Positions 21,377-33,927 of a stretch of 64,000 nucleotides of DNA are shown here, piece by piece. The DNA comes from Pseudorasbora parva. Lineage: Eukaryota; Chordata; Actinopteri; Cypriniformes; Gobionidae. How positions within the stretch are numbered: the stretch's first letter is position 1; every line of letters begins with the position of its first letter. The position numbers and the translations under genes were made by a program. The DNA lies in the NCBI RefSeq assembly GCF_024679245.1, contig NC_090182.1, forward strand, positions 29,715,547 to 29,779,546. The letters are read 5' to 3'. The notes beneath the pieces were generated by a model. The model ran no database searches. It had not been told where the DNA came from and saw nothing but the letters and a program-made list of their open reading frames with translations.

Positions 21377-24300
21377 TTTTCAAAAAATCATAAAAAGACA
21401 TTTTACTCAATTGTTTTTGAGAAAAGTGCAGTTTAATATATCTGAACAATTATCAGATGACAGAATGAGCAAACCTATAAAGGAAATATATTTATGAATT
21501 TTTGACAATTTGACATTGTTGGAATTCACTTTTATTTTTTTGCTGAGTGTGACTGTACTTTTCTCCAAAACTGTAATAAATACAGTAAAAAATTGTAAAT
21601 AAATACAGTAATATTCAGGGTCACTCTGAACAAATATCCATTGACAGAATGAGCAAACCTATGAAGGAAAGTGTTTTATGATATTTTGAAAATTGGACTG
21701 TAAGTGCTTAAATGATTTTTGGGGCGAGTTTGACTGTACTTTTATCAAAAACTATACAGTAAGATGACTTGTAAATAAATACAGTAATAGTCAGGGTCAC
21801 TCTGAACAAATATCCATTGACAGAATGAGCAAACCTATGAAGGAAAGTTTTTTATGATTTTTTGAAAATTGGACAGTGTTTGAATTCACTTTGATTTTTT
21901 GCTGAGTTTGACTGTACTTTTCTCCAAAACTATACAGTAAAATGACTTGTAAATAAATACAGTAATAGTCAGGGTCACTCTGAACAAATATCAACTGACA
22001 GAATGAGCAAACCTATGAAGGAAATATTTATATGAATTTTTTTAAATTGGACAGTGTTTGAATTTACTTTTATTTTTTTGCTGAGTTTGACTGTACTTTT
22101 CTCAAAAACTATACAGTAAAATGACTTGAAAATAAATACAGTAATAGTCAGGGTCACTCTGAACAAATATCAACTGACAGAATGAGCAAACCTATGAAGG
22201 AAAGATTTTTATGATTTTTTGAAAATTGGACTGTAAGTGCTTAAGTGACTGTTGGGGCGAGTTTGACTGTACATTTCTCCAAAACTATACAGTAAAATGA
22301 CTTGTAAATAAATACAGTAATAGTCAGGGTCACTCTGAACAAATATCCATTGACAGAATGAGCAAACCTATGAAGGAAATATTTTTATGAATTTTTGAAA
22401 ATTGGACAGTGTTTGAATTTACTTTAATTTTTTTGCTGAGTTTGACTGTACTTTTCTCAAAAACTATACAGTAAAATGACTTGTAAATAAATACAGTAAT
22501 AGTCAGGGTCACACTAAACAAATATCAAATGACAGAATGAGCAAACCTATGAGGGAAAGATTTTTATGATTTTTAGAAAATTGGACTGTAAGTGCTTAAA
22601 TGATTTTTGGGGCGAGTTTGACTGTACTTTTCTCAAAAACTATACAGTAAAATGACTTGTAAATAAATACAGTAATAGTCAGGGTCACTCTGAACAAATA
22701 TCAAGTGACAGAATGAGCAAACCTATGAAGGAAAGATTTTTATGAATTTTTGAATATTGGACTGTAAGTGCTTAAATGACTGTTGGGGCGAGTTTGACTG
22801 TACTTTTCTCCAAAAGTATACAGTAAATTGACTTGCAAAATAAATACAGTAATAGTCAGGGTCACTCTGAACAAATATCAACTGACAGAATGAGCAAACC
22901 TATGAAGGAAAGATTTTTATGATTTTTTGAATATTGGACTGTAAGTGCTTAAGTGACTGTTGGGGCGAGTTTGACTGTACATTTCTCCAAAACTATACAG
23001 TAAAATGACTTGTAAATAAATACAGTAATAGTCAGGGTCACTCTGAACAAATATCAACTGACAGAATGAGCAAACCTATGAAGGAAAGATTTTTATGAAT
23101 TTTTGAATATTGGACTGTAAGTGCTTAAATGACTGTTGGGGCGAGTTTGACTGTACTTTTCTCCAAAAGTATACAGTAAAATGACTTGCAAAATAAATAC
23201 AGTAATAGTCAGGGTCACTCTGAACAAATATCAACTGACAGAATGAGCAAACCTATGAAGGAAAGATTTTTATGAATTTTTGAATATTGGACTGTAAGTG
23301 CTTAAGTGACTGTTGGGGCGAGTTTGACTGTACATTTCTCCAAAACTATACAGTAAAATGACTTGTAAATAAATACAGTAATAGTCAGGGTCACTCTGAA
23401 CAAATATCAAGTGACAGAATGAGCAAACCTATGAAGGAAAGATTTTTATGATTTTTTGAATATTGGACTGTAAGTGCTTAAATGACTGTTGGGGCGAGTT
23501 TGACTGTACTTTTCTCAAAAATTGTACAGTAAAATGACTTGTAAATAAATATAGTAATAGTCAGGGTCACTCTGAACAAATATAAATTGACAGAATGAGC
23601 AAACCTATGAAGGAAAGATTTTTATGATTTTTTGAATATTGGACTGTAAGTGCTTAAATGACTGTTGGGGCGAGTTTGACTGTACTTTTCTCAAAAATTA
23701 TACAGTAAAATGACTTGTAAATAAATATAGTAATAGTCAGGGTCACTCTGAACAAATATCAATTGACAGAATGAGCAAACCTATGAAGGAAAGATTTTTA
23801 TGATTTTTTGAATATTGGACTGTGTGCTTAAATGATTTTTGGGGCGAGTTTGACTGTACTTTTCTCAAAAACTATACAGTAAGATGACTTGTAAATAAAT
23901 ACAGTAATAGTCAGGGTCACTCTGAACAAATATCCATTGACAGAATGAGCAAACCTATGAAGGAAAGATTTTTATGATTTTTTGAATATTGGACTGTAAG
24001 TGCTTAAATGACTGTTGGGGCGAGTTTGACTGTACTTTTCTCCAAAACTATACAGTAAAATGACTTGTAAATAAATACAGTAATAGTCAGGGTCACTCTG
24101 AACAAATATCAAGTGACAGAATGAGCAAACCTATGAAGGAAAGATTTTTATGAATTTTTGAATATTGGACTGTAAGTGCTTAAGTGACTGTTGGGGCGAG
24201 TTTGACTGTACATTTCTCCAAAACTATACAGTAAAATGACTTGTAAATAAATACAGTAATAGTCAGGGTCACTCTGAACAAATATCAACTGACAGAATGA

Positions 24301-26818
24301 GCAAACCTATGAAGGAAAGATTTTTATGATTTTTTGAATATTGGACTGTAAGTGCTTAAATGACTGTTGGGGCGAGTTTGACTGTACTTTTCTCCAAAAG
24401 TATACAGTAAAATGACTTCTAAATAAATACAGTAATAGTCAGGGTCACTCTGAACAAATATCAATTGACAGAATGAGCAAACCTATGAGGGAAAGATTTT
24501 TATGATTTTTTGAATATTGGACTGTAAGTGCTTAAATGACTGTTGGGGCGAGTTTGACTGTACTTTTCTCAAAAACTATACAGTAAAATGACTTGTAAAC
24601 AAATACAGTAATAGTCAGGGTCACTCTGAACAAATATCCATTGACAGAATGAGCAAACCTATGAAGGAAAGATTTTTATGATTTTTTGAATATTGGACTG
24701 TAAGTGCTTAAATGACTGTTGGGGCGAGTTTGACTGTACTTTTCTCCAAAACTATACAGTAAAATGACTTGTAAACAAATACAGTAATAGTCAGGGTCAC
24801 TCTGAACAAATATCCATTGACAGAATGAGCAAACCTATGAAGGAAATATTTTTATGATTTTTTGAAAATTGGACTGTAAGTGCTTAAATGACTGTTGGGC
24901 GAGTTTGACTGTACTTTTATCAAAAACTATACATTAAAGTTACTTGTAAATAAATACAGTAATAGTCAGGGTCACTCTGAACAAATATCCATTGACAGAA
25001 TGAGCAAACCTATGAAGGAAAGATTTTTATGATTTTTTGAAAATTGGACTGTGTGCGCTTAAATGACTGTTGGGGCGAGTTTGACTGTACTTTTATCAAA
25101 AACTATACAGTAAAGTTACTTGTAAATAAATACAGTAATAGTCAGGGTCACTCTGAACAAATATCCATTGACAGAATGAGCAAACCTATGAAGGAAATAT
25201 TTTTATGAATTTTTGAAAATTGGACAGTGTTTGAATTTACTTTAATTTTTTTGCTGAGTTTGACTGTACTTATCTCAAAAAGTATACAGTAAACTTACTT
25301 GTAAATAAATACAGTAATAGTCAGGGTCACACTAAACAAATATCAAATGACAGAATGAGCAAACCTATGAAGGAAAGATTTTTATGATTTTTAGAAAATT
25401 GGACTGTAAGTGCTTAAATGATTTTTGGGGCGAGTTTGACTGTACTTTTCTCAAAAACTATACAGTAAAATGACTTGTAAATACATACAGTAATAGTCAG
25501 GGTCACTCTGAACAAATATCCATTGATAGAATGAGCAAACCTATGAAGGAAAGATTTTTATGATTTTTTGAATATTGGACTGTAAGTGCTTAAATGACTG
25601 TTGGGGCGAGTTTGACTGTACTTTTCTCCAAAACTATACAGTAAAATGACTTGTAAATAAATACAGTAATAGTCAGGGTCACTCTGAACAAATATCCATT
25701 GACAGAATGAGCAAACCTATGAAGGAAAGATTTTTATGATTTTTTGAATATTGGACTGTAAGTGCTTAAATGACTGTTGGGGCGAGTTTGACTGTACTTT
25801 TCTCAAAAACTGTACAGTAAAATGACTTGTAAACAAATACAGTAATAGTCAGGGTCACTCTGAACAAATATCCATTGACAGAATGAGCAAACCTATGAAG
25901 GAAAGATTTTTATGATTTTTTGAATATTGGACTGTAAGTGCTTAAATGACTGTTGGGGCGAGTTTGACTGTACTTTTCTCCAAAACTATACAGTAAAATG
26001 ACTTGTAAACAAACACAGTAATAGTCAGGGTCACTCTGAACAAATATCCATTGACAGAATGAGCAAACCTATGAAGGAAATATTTTTATGATTTTTTGAA
26101 AATTGGACTGTAAGTGCTTAAATGACTGTTGGGCGAGTTTGACTGTACTTTTATCAAAAACTATACATTAAAGTTACTTGTAAATAAATACAGTAATAGT
26201 CAGGGTCACTCTGAACAAATATCCATTGACAGAATGAGCAAACCTATGAAGGAAATATTTTTATGAATTTTTGAAAATTGGACAGTGTTTGAATTTACTT
26301 TAATTTTTTTTGCTGAGTTTGACTGTACTTTTCTCAAAAACTATACAGTAAAATGACTTGTAAATAAATACAGTAATAGTCAGGGTCACACTAAACAAAT
26401 ATCAAATGACAGAATGAGCAAACCTATGAAGGAAAGATTTTTATGATTTTTAGAAAATTGGACTGTAAGTGCTTAAATGATTTTTGGGGCGAGTTTGACT
26501 GTACTTTTCTCAAAAACTATACAGTAAAATGACTTGTAAATAAATACAGTAATAGTCAGGGTCACTCTGAACAAATATCAAGTGACAGAATGAGCAAACC
26601 TATGAAGGAAAGATTTTTATGATTTTTTGAATATTGGACTGTAAGTGCTTAAATGACTGTTGGGGCGAGTTTGACTGTACTTTTCTCAAAAACTATACAG
26701 TAAAATGACTTGTAAATAAATACAGTAATAGTCAGGGTCACTCTGAACAAATATCCATTGACAGAATGAGCAAACCTATGAAGGAAAGATTTTTATAATT
26801 TTTTGAAAATTGAACAGA
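21377..26818 (-). repeat. right satellite array, same ~177-bp unit, inverted, about 31 copies
   Basis: Units are the reverse complement of those at 10.4-14.1 kb, with the same two subtypes (gcgagtttgactgtac versus gctgagtttgactgtac). A block near 24840-25490, marked by a one-base loss (gttgggcgag) and tatacattaaagtta, is repeated near 26065-26560, showing amplification of about 7-unit segments. The array is about 1.5 times longer than the left one, so the two sides have evolved independently in copy number. Confidence 0.95.
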
Positions 26819-27036
26819 GCAAGTGCTTGTATAAATTATGTATAAAAAGTAATATTAATGATGTATGATAATTAACATGAATATTAACATTATTAATAGT
26901 ACTGAATGTATAATAATTAATATATAATACATTTAAAACATTAAAATAAAAAACATGAATACAATTAAAATGAATACATTATGAATAATAATTAATGTTC
27001 AGCATATACAAACATTAAAAAAGTAACATTAATTTA

Positions 27037-27071
27037 TGATATAACGATGAATAACATTAATTAATAGTAAT

Positions 27072-27158
<87 letters not shown>

Positions 27159-27786
27159 TAATTCAGTTTAAATTAATAAATGTATAATAATTAATGTATA
27201 GCATATACCAACATAAAAAAATTAACATTAATGATGTATTATTTTAACATGAATATTAACAAATTCATTTCTAATAATAATAATATATATTTATTAATAT
27301 AATATAGCCTATAAAACATTAAAATCAAAAAGTAATAAAATTAATAGTAATAAATTATGCATAAAATTCATATATTATACTTAACTATAAATTAAAATAA
27401 AAAGTAATAACAATAAAAATAATAAATGATGTATAGTAATTAATGTATAGTATAAGAAAACATTACAATCAAAAAGTTATACAAAAAACATTACGTATAA
27501 TAATTAATGTATAGCATATGCAAACATTAAAATTAAAATAAGTCATGTGTTTTTAAAACATTAAATTGTATTATCTGTGTCCTAATAAGATGAAAAATGA
27601 TGGTCTTACTCTTTTTAGGGACAAATGCAAAAGCATAAATGAAACGCCTTTATTACAGAGTCTTTAAAACCATTTTGACCGCTTCCAGCACCCATACCGT
27701 AAGAGCACTATTAGACGCGCATACAAAAAAAAAAGGGCGGCTGGCTTGACCGTGTATTTTCGAAGCGCGGCTGGCTTGACCGCAGT
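27037..27786 (-). repeat. right long terminal inverted repeat of the giant element
   Basis: It is the inverse of 9661-10436, ending gcggctggcttgaccgcagt. It includes a TA tract at 27077-27155. Between it and the satellite, 26819-27036 is AT-rich sequence resembling the inner part of the terminal repeat but absent on the left side. Confidence 0.9.
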
Positions 27787-27794
27787 GTAATGTT

Positions 27795-28852
27795 GATGAG
27801 ACAAGTTGATACAAAGAAATTATGTGCAGTCAAGAGAATACACGTGGACAATTCCCGAAAAACAAAGAGCAAAGATGTTGTATTGCAAGAGGCAGATATT
27901 CTCAGGAGCTTGAAGCATCCTCATATTATAACATGGATTGACACCTTTTTTGACACAACTAATGAGAATATTTACATTGTTATGGATTATTGTGATGGCG
28001 GAACGTTGGATGACCACATTAAAGAGCAGAAGAGCGGGGGATTCTTTACAGAATGCACAATTATGAACTGGTTTGTGCAAGTTGTCATGGCCGTCAGTTA
28101 TATCCACTATGAAAAGATCCTTCACAGAGATATCAAGCCGTCCAATGTGCTGTTAACCAAGAGAGGGGTGATTAAGCTTGGGGATTTTGGAATATCAAAG
28201 ATTATGAACCACACACTGGATATGGCCTCCACCTGTGTGGGAACCCCCAGTTATCTGAGTCCTGAACTCTGTCAGGACGTCCCATACAGCACCAAATCTG
28301 ACATATGGGCTGTTGGCTGCCTGCTATATGAGCTTTGTGCCCTCAAACCAGCTTTTGAAGCTAAAAATCTCCTAAGTCTCTTTTATAAGATCATAAAAGG
28401 CGAGTACATCAAAGTCCCAGAGAGGTATTCAGAAGACATCCATAAATTAATCGGGAAAATGCTGTCCTTGGTTCCTGAGAACAGACCGAGTGCGAGCAGC
28501 ATGCTTAGTATGACCTATGTGCAAGAACATCTGGGAAACTTCATCGAGCATCAGGAGAAAGAACTTACAAAGGTGAATGGTGAATCTAGACCTCAAACAA
28601 AAGAAGACTTTAACATGGAAAATGCACCTATGGAAAGCAGAACAGATACTGTTTCAGCTGTCTCTGACAAGACACTGCAAATAGAGACATCACGCAGTGG
28701 TGAGGAGGAAGTGATCCATGAAGGAACAGAATCTGATTATTCAGAGGACTTTGACGAACATGATAGCTATGTGTCCTCCGAAGATTTTTCGAGGGAAGAT
28801 GTCTCCTCCAGCCTTGCCAATGTGGCTGAAGAGGCATTTGAGGAATCTAGTG
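27795..28852 (+). CDS. NEK-family serine/threonine kinase, main catalytic exon (after the insertion)
   Basis: Together with 9602-9660 this encodes the complete kinase domain. In pre-insertion numbering: Lys33 in LCAVKRIHV, Glu52 in LQEADIL, catalytic Asp132 in [15 protein letters not shown] Asp150 in [10 protein letters not shown], activation loop to SPEL (Glu177), and a C-lobe ending near residue 260. HRDIKPSN and [10 protein letters not shown] fit the NIMA-related (NEK) family; it may be the fish gene called nek12, otherwise a NEK1/NEK5 relative. The tail is acidic, with [18 protein letters not shown]. The exon ends in phase 1 at a GTAAGG donor. In this allele the first in-frame ATG is at 27790, inside the target-site copy; starting there would give a kinase lacking the glycine loop. 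Confidence 0.92.
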
Positions 28853-28878
28853 GTAAGGGTGTAATGTAATCATATTAA

Positions 28879-29653
28879 AGGGTTAGTTCACCCAAAAATG
28901 AAATTGATTTCATTAATGACTCACCCTAATGTAGTTCCACACCCGTAAGACCGCCGTTCATCTTCAGAACACAGTTTAAGATATTTTAGATTTAGTCTGA
29001 GAGCGTATCCAAGTGTATGCACAATTTACTTTCCATGTCCAGAAAGGTAATAAAAACGTCATCAAAGTAGTCCATATGTGACATCAGTTAGTTAATTAGA
29101 ATCTCTTAAAGCATTGAAAATACATTTTGGTCCAAAAATAACAAAAACTACGACTTTATTCACCATTGTCTTCTCTTCCTTGTTTGTGTTCAAACCTCAA
29201 ATAAAGATTCAAACAGTTATGAATTAGTGAATTGATCAATGATTCGGATCGCATGCCAAACTGCTGAAATCTCGTGACACTGGCGATCCGAATCATTGAT
29301 CGTTCACTGATTCATAACCGTTTTAATCTTTATTTGAGGTCTGAACACAAACACGGAAGAGAAGACAATGCTGAATAAAGTCGTAGTTTTTGTTATTTTT
29401 GGACCAAAATGTATTTTCAATGCTTCAAGAGATTCTAATTAACTAACTGATGTCACGTATGGACTACTTTGATGATGTTTTTATTCCCTTCTAGACATGG
29501 ACAGTATAGTGTGCATACACTTGGATACGCTCTGGGACTAAATCTAAAATATCTTACACTGTGTCTGAAGATGAACGGAGGTCTTATGGGTGTGGAACAA
29601 CATTAGAGTGAGTCATTAATGTCATCAATTCCATTTTTGGGTGAACTAACCCT
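28879..29653. repeat. palindromic MITE with TTAA target, 775 bp
   Basis: TTAA flanks it at 28875-28878 and 29654-29657. Both ends read agggttagttcacccaaaaa (inverse on the right, one mismatch), and the arms of about 385 bp are inverted copies along nearly their whole length. It lies in intron 1 of the kinase gene. Related copies are at 44509-45255 and 46333-47935. The TTAA target suggests piggyBac- or Kolobok-type mobilisation. Confidence 0.88.
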
Positions 29654-29787
29654 TTAATAATCTTTTATTATCATTATTATTATGCAGCAACATCTAAGAC
29701 AACAGGCATAGCCAGATAGTGATCTAAGAATGATGTCATACTTTTCTAACACCTTTGAGTATTCTCTGCATGTATTTTGAATTATAG

Positions 29788-29988
29788 TTGTGCCTGATGA
29801 TGAGGACACCTCTGACTATCCAGATGACTTTGAAGAAGCTGAGGAAGATTACCTGGCTGAAGTAGTCAGCTATGCCAGAGATGCCATGAACTTTGTTCCA
29901 GAGAATGACCCATTTGATGTGGAACTGGAGCTCAAAGATGCAGGCGGTTTCTCTGTCACAATGAAACTGTTAAAAGAGAAATACATGG
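29788..29988 (+). CDS. NEK-family kinase exon 2, acidic C-terminal region
   Basis: This 201-nt exon begins after attatAG, completes a Val codon (phase 1) and reads VPDDEDTSDYPDDFEEAEED then YLAEVVSYARDAMNFVPEND and GGFSVTMKLLKEKYM. The DYPDDFEE motif echoes DYSEDFDE in the previous exon. It ends with ATG G before the donor GTAAAC, again phase 1. An open frame reading through the donor ends at 30074. Confidence 0.88.
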
Positions 29989-30021
29989 GTAAACCTGCAC
30001 ATATAAAATTGGATTTATTTC

Positions 30022-30223
30022 GATGGTCCACTTTAGACATTCTGCTAATTATAGCTCAACAGACATTTTACTGACACACTGTAAGTAACTTTGTAACTAC
30101 ATGTCAACTACTAACTATGACTAATACTAACCCTAACCTACCAGTCTAATAATACTCTGTGAGTTAGTTAACATGTAGTTGCAAAGTTACTTATAGTTAG
30201 TAGAATTTCTAAAGTGGACCATC
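30022..30223. repeat. short MITE with gatggtccactttaga termini
   Basis: gatggtccactttaga at the left is mirrored at the right by aaagtggaccatc, and gtaactttgtaactacatgt is mirrored by acatgtagttgcaaagttac. It starts about 30 bp after the exon 2 donor. Confidence 0.75.
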
Positions 30224-30429
30224 AAAGTTTTTTTCTTTATTGGCTTCATTTTTCTTGTAATTTCCTTGGTTTGTCATTATTATATTTAACTTCAGTGATT
30301 CATTTAACAACCTGCTTCAATTAAGTGTTAACACTCAAATTAGATATTTTTTTTTTAAAACCAAGGTCACAGTGGTCTAAACGAATGATTTGGAGAGTAT
30401 AATGATTACTGATGTTATTGTTTCAGAGC

Positions 30430-30431
<2 letters not shown>

Positions 30432-30503
<72 letters not shown>
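30432..30503. repeat. (TA)n microsatellite
   Basis: Uninterrupted TA repeat in intron 2 of the kinase gene. Confidence 0.95.
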
Positions 30504-30506
<3 letters not shown>

Positions 30507-30577
30507 TGCCACAAATCTGATTCTCAGATGGTCTTTGCATAGGTAAGTAAATGCTGTTCTGCTTTCTGAATTCATAG

Positions 30578-30735
30578 AGGACGTTGGAGCCTCAGTCTAT
30601 GAGGAAATCAGTGAGCACTTTCTGAATGGTCTCACGCCAGAAGACCTGCAGCCACAGTTCCAGCACATGATCGGGACAGACCATCTGGAGACCTGCTACC
30701 TCATTTTTAACCTTGACCAAGAGACCACATGCTGA
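30578..30735 (+). CDS. NEK-family kinase exon 3, C-terminus and stop
   Basis: After ttcatAG the exon completes Glu and reads DVGASVYEEISEHFLNGLTP, EDLQPQFQHMIGTDHLETCY, LIFNLDQETTC-stop (TGA at 30733-30735). The three joints are all phase 1 and the summed coding length (59+1058+201+158 = 1476) is divisible by three, supporting a 491-residue protein. This short helical tail has no assigned function that I recognise. Confidence 0.87.
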
Positions 30736-30821
30736 ATCATGCCTGTCTAATTTAGAGAAAGTAATTTTCCTTGTTTTAAAAGTCACTGTTGACGCAATAA
30801 TGAACTTCAGCAAATGCTGGA

Positions 30822-30827
30822 ATTAAA
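30822..30827 (+). terminator. possible polyadenylation signal ATTAAA
   Basis: An ATTAAA lies 87 bp after the kinase stop codon. It is a common variant signal, but in AT-rich DNA such matches are frequent. Confidence 0.3.
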
Positions 30828-32814
30828 TGAAGCTTTCAGAGTATATTATATACAGAATTTTGTAATATATGTATAACTGATATTATAAAAGTGATATCTT
30901 ATAGACATTTGTTATTAAGAAAATTTTACCCAAGCATTCAGTACTCTTTTGAAATTGTTACATAGTATAACCAGTAGGTGGCACTCTATAGTAAGAAAAT
31001 GTGTAGTCTGGTGTTACATACCATTCCAGATTCCAAAAAAAAAAAAAAAAAGACAAAAGAATGCATTATAGTTTCCCATCTTGGCATTATCGGTCACGTC
31101 ACAGAGTCTGAAGTATAAAACTGCTGCCTTTTTAATACCATATTGTGGATACAGAAATTCATTATATCAGTGGCAACCCATTTCTCTACATTCTTATTTA
31201 CAAAAACAATTTCTCAATGTATCCATTAACCAATGCTTGTAAATGTGAAATCAGTGGAGAATATCATGTGAACATTCCCTGCTGTGCTTTCACTCCACGA
31301 TTGATAAAAGAGAAGACATTTGCTGAATCTGTAAATTTATGGGCCACAGCTGCAGTTGTTTTTCACTTTAGGCGTTTTCCCATAAACTTGTCCAGATTAT
31401 TCCAAATAGGGATTAGTCAGTGTGATAGAGAAACTGTAACTGTATAAATGACCCTATTATATTTCACATAAAAATGTTCACAATCTACACCCAGAGGAAT
31501 GTATGTTATCAAGCGAGCAGAATTAGCATTGGAAAGCTGCATCAATTATATCATTATTATATCTTCACATTGTGTTTTAATATCTATCATAATTAATCAA
31601 ATCAAACTTGAACCTAACTTGTATAAAGTTTACTTTGATTTTACTAAAAATTGCATCAGTCCCAGTCAGGTAGTGCTGTATTTTATTTGTATCATGGAAT
31701 GAGAAAGACACGATAATCCTTTTTCATCAAAAACCAAGGCCATGTTAATGTTAAAACTAGTGTGTGCTTTTATAGATGACGTTGAAAAAACAGCTGTAGA
31801 GCACCTCTAGCCACAAATGAAGACCCATCTTACAGTTTTTCACTGAAACATAAGTTATCCATTGTAAAAGAAAAACAACTCTGAACATTAAAAGTTTAAA
31901 GTCATTCACACAAAATACATTTATTTTTAATGCAATGTTCTGAAAGGAGTCAAACATGGACTGAGGAGTCATTCAGGGTAGAGCGTTCAAAATTTCCTGC
32001 CTGAATTTTAAGCCTGATGGATTGTCTATGTTTCTTTATTTATTTGCCTATGCATTTAGAAGAGTGGATGAGAGACCAGAATAGATGCAAACAGGTCTGA
32101 GACCACTTTAAGTAGCAATCACCTCTATGCCTTGTCACTTTAAAATCTGTCAATATTTCATCCATAGTAAAACTAGCTACTGGGAGAGCTTATCACTTCA
32201 GTGTCTTCAGGGCTTTGTACAAAGTTTGATGCATTATTGATTGATTTCTGCATGAGTGCTCCATCCTTTAGCTCAACTTTTTTTTTCTTGCTTGTTTTGT
32301 TTGCATATAATTCAAAATCGAGGATAGGATTGTAATTAAGAGTATTTATTTTTGAGTTGGGGTTTAACATGCATTTCTAAAAGTAAAAAATAATAATAAT
32401 ACAATTAGAATTTTTTCTTTATTCACTTGTGTTGTTGTTTTCCTTGGTGTGTCCTAATTGTATTTTATTTCAGGAATTGGTACATTAAATAAACTGCTTT
32501 CAATCATGACTAGTTTTACCATGTTTTTGAAAATGGCAATGCTATGTATTTGGACTTGGTGAAGACTTGTTACTACTAATAAACAGAAACAATGCTGTGA
32601 GCATGTAAGATGAAGATGTTGCTGTTGCATGAATAGACAATTAAATACTGTAGCTGATGTAGGCAGGTGGAGCTGGGGGATGTGGAGGATTTTAGAGAAA
32701 GCAGACTATTTTACTGTTGAGCAATAATAAGCAGAGGCCAATCAGCTTGTGCCATGTGGTAATGATGTGATTGATGGGACCTAAAGTACCTATCATCCTC
32801 AGCCCTCTAGAATA
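30828..32814. other. intergenic DNA without a recognisable gene
   Basis: This contains the kinase 3' flank, an A17 run near 31037 and a short gtaggtggcactctata segment resembling common fish repeats near 30974. The ORFs here are short and show no protein-like motif. Confidence 0.5.
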
Positions 32815-32973
32815 TATATACAAAACTTTTGGGACACCCCTCCAAATCATTAAATTCAGGTGTTCCAATAATGGCCACAGATGTATAAAATCAAACACCT
32901 AGACATGTAGACTGCTTCTCCAAACATTTGTGAAGGAATTGGTCACTTTCAGGAGCTCAGTGAATTCAAGCTG
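32815..32973 (+). mobile_element. 5' fragment of a second Tc1-like element
   Basis: The stretch ttttgggacacccctccaaa through caggagctcagtgaattcaa matches the terminal region and the start of a Tc1-like transposase (family start resembling GRSQELSEFK). Here the ATG is changed to TTG, and the copy stops at a TA microsatellite (32975-32997). Confidence 0.7.
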
Positions 32974-32995
32974 TATATATATATATATATATATA

Positions 32996-33241
32996 TAGTT
33001 TTTTTATATAGTTTATTTTTATCCTTGTTGGTGTGAATGGGCAAACCAATAAACATGAGCTTGACTATAGTTTTAACATAAAAATTGATTGAAAACCTTT
33101 GTTTTATAGCAATGAGATTAGTTTTCCCCACCAAAAAACTCAATTATCTTTGTCTGGCAAGCCTCATGCTTATTGGTTTGCCCATTCACACTAACAAGGA
33201 TAAAAATAAACTATAAACTATATTAAAAAAAAAAACTATAT
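32996..33241. repeat. foldback MITE, about 245 bp
   Basis: atagtttatttttatccttg and gaatgggcaaaccaataaac near the left are mirrored near the right (cttattggtttgcccattca, aaggataaaaataaactata). The loop is about 80 bp. Confidence 0.8.
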
Positions 33242-33424
33242 TAGTGTCCACACCAGGTCTGTTCTATTTATTGTTAGCATGTGCTTGTCTGCCATTTTAA
33301 ATGATCCAGCTTGTTACAGCAGTATGGATTCTGATTGGCTGACAATGAACATTCTGACATCATCAGTCTGACAATGAACATCATTCTGACATTCGCCGGG
33401 ATGATAGAAATGACGTCATTATAT

Positions 33425-33535
33425 AAGGGCGTAAAAGAACCAGTGATCCGTTTTTTTTAACAGGTTCAATGAAATGAACTTTTCGAAAGAACCGGTTCGC
33501 GGAAAAGAACCGAACTTCCCATCACTATAGCGAGC
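33425..33535. repeat. interspersed repeat with GAACCGGTTC
   Basis: It contains gaaccggttcgcggaaaaga followed by accgaacttcccatcacta, a text I recognise as recurrent in fish genomes. Boundaries are uncertain. Confidence 0.45.
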
Positions 33536-33552
33536 AGAGCTGGAAACCCTAG

Positions 33553-33927
33553 ACTGTAAAACAATATTGTTGGTTTAACTTAAAAAAGTAAGTAACCTGG
33601 ATGCCTTAATTTTTAGTTTATTGAAATTAAAAATTTTAGTTGATATAACGAAGCAAATTGGTTTAATAAATAGAAACTCAAAATATTATTGTATCTGAAC
33701 TACATAATTTTAAAAAAATAAATCATTACAATAGCACAATTTGGCATGTTTCACTACGTTATCACAAATAAAACACACAATTACCCAATCTTTTAATAAT
33801 ATTTGAATGAAGGTTGTCGATTCTCAAAAATGTTCATTGTATTAACTCAAATTTTTAATTTTAATGAACTCAAAATTTTAAGGCAACCAGGTAACTTATT
33901 AACCAGGTAAAAAAATTGTTTACAGTG
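33553..33927. repeat. MITE copy A with ACTGTAAA-type termini
   Basis: It begins gactgtaaaacaatattg and ends gtttacagtg. The middle shares agcacaatttggcatgtttc and aaataaaacacacaattacc with copy B at 40320-40655, so the two are one family. Confidence 0.75.

Noticed and set aside
10446..26818. CRISPR-like array
   Set aside because: The unit is about 177 bp with no unique spacers, and the genome is eukaryotic; this is satellite DNA.
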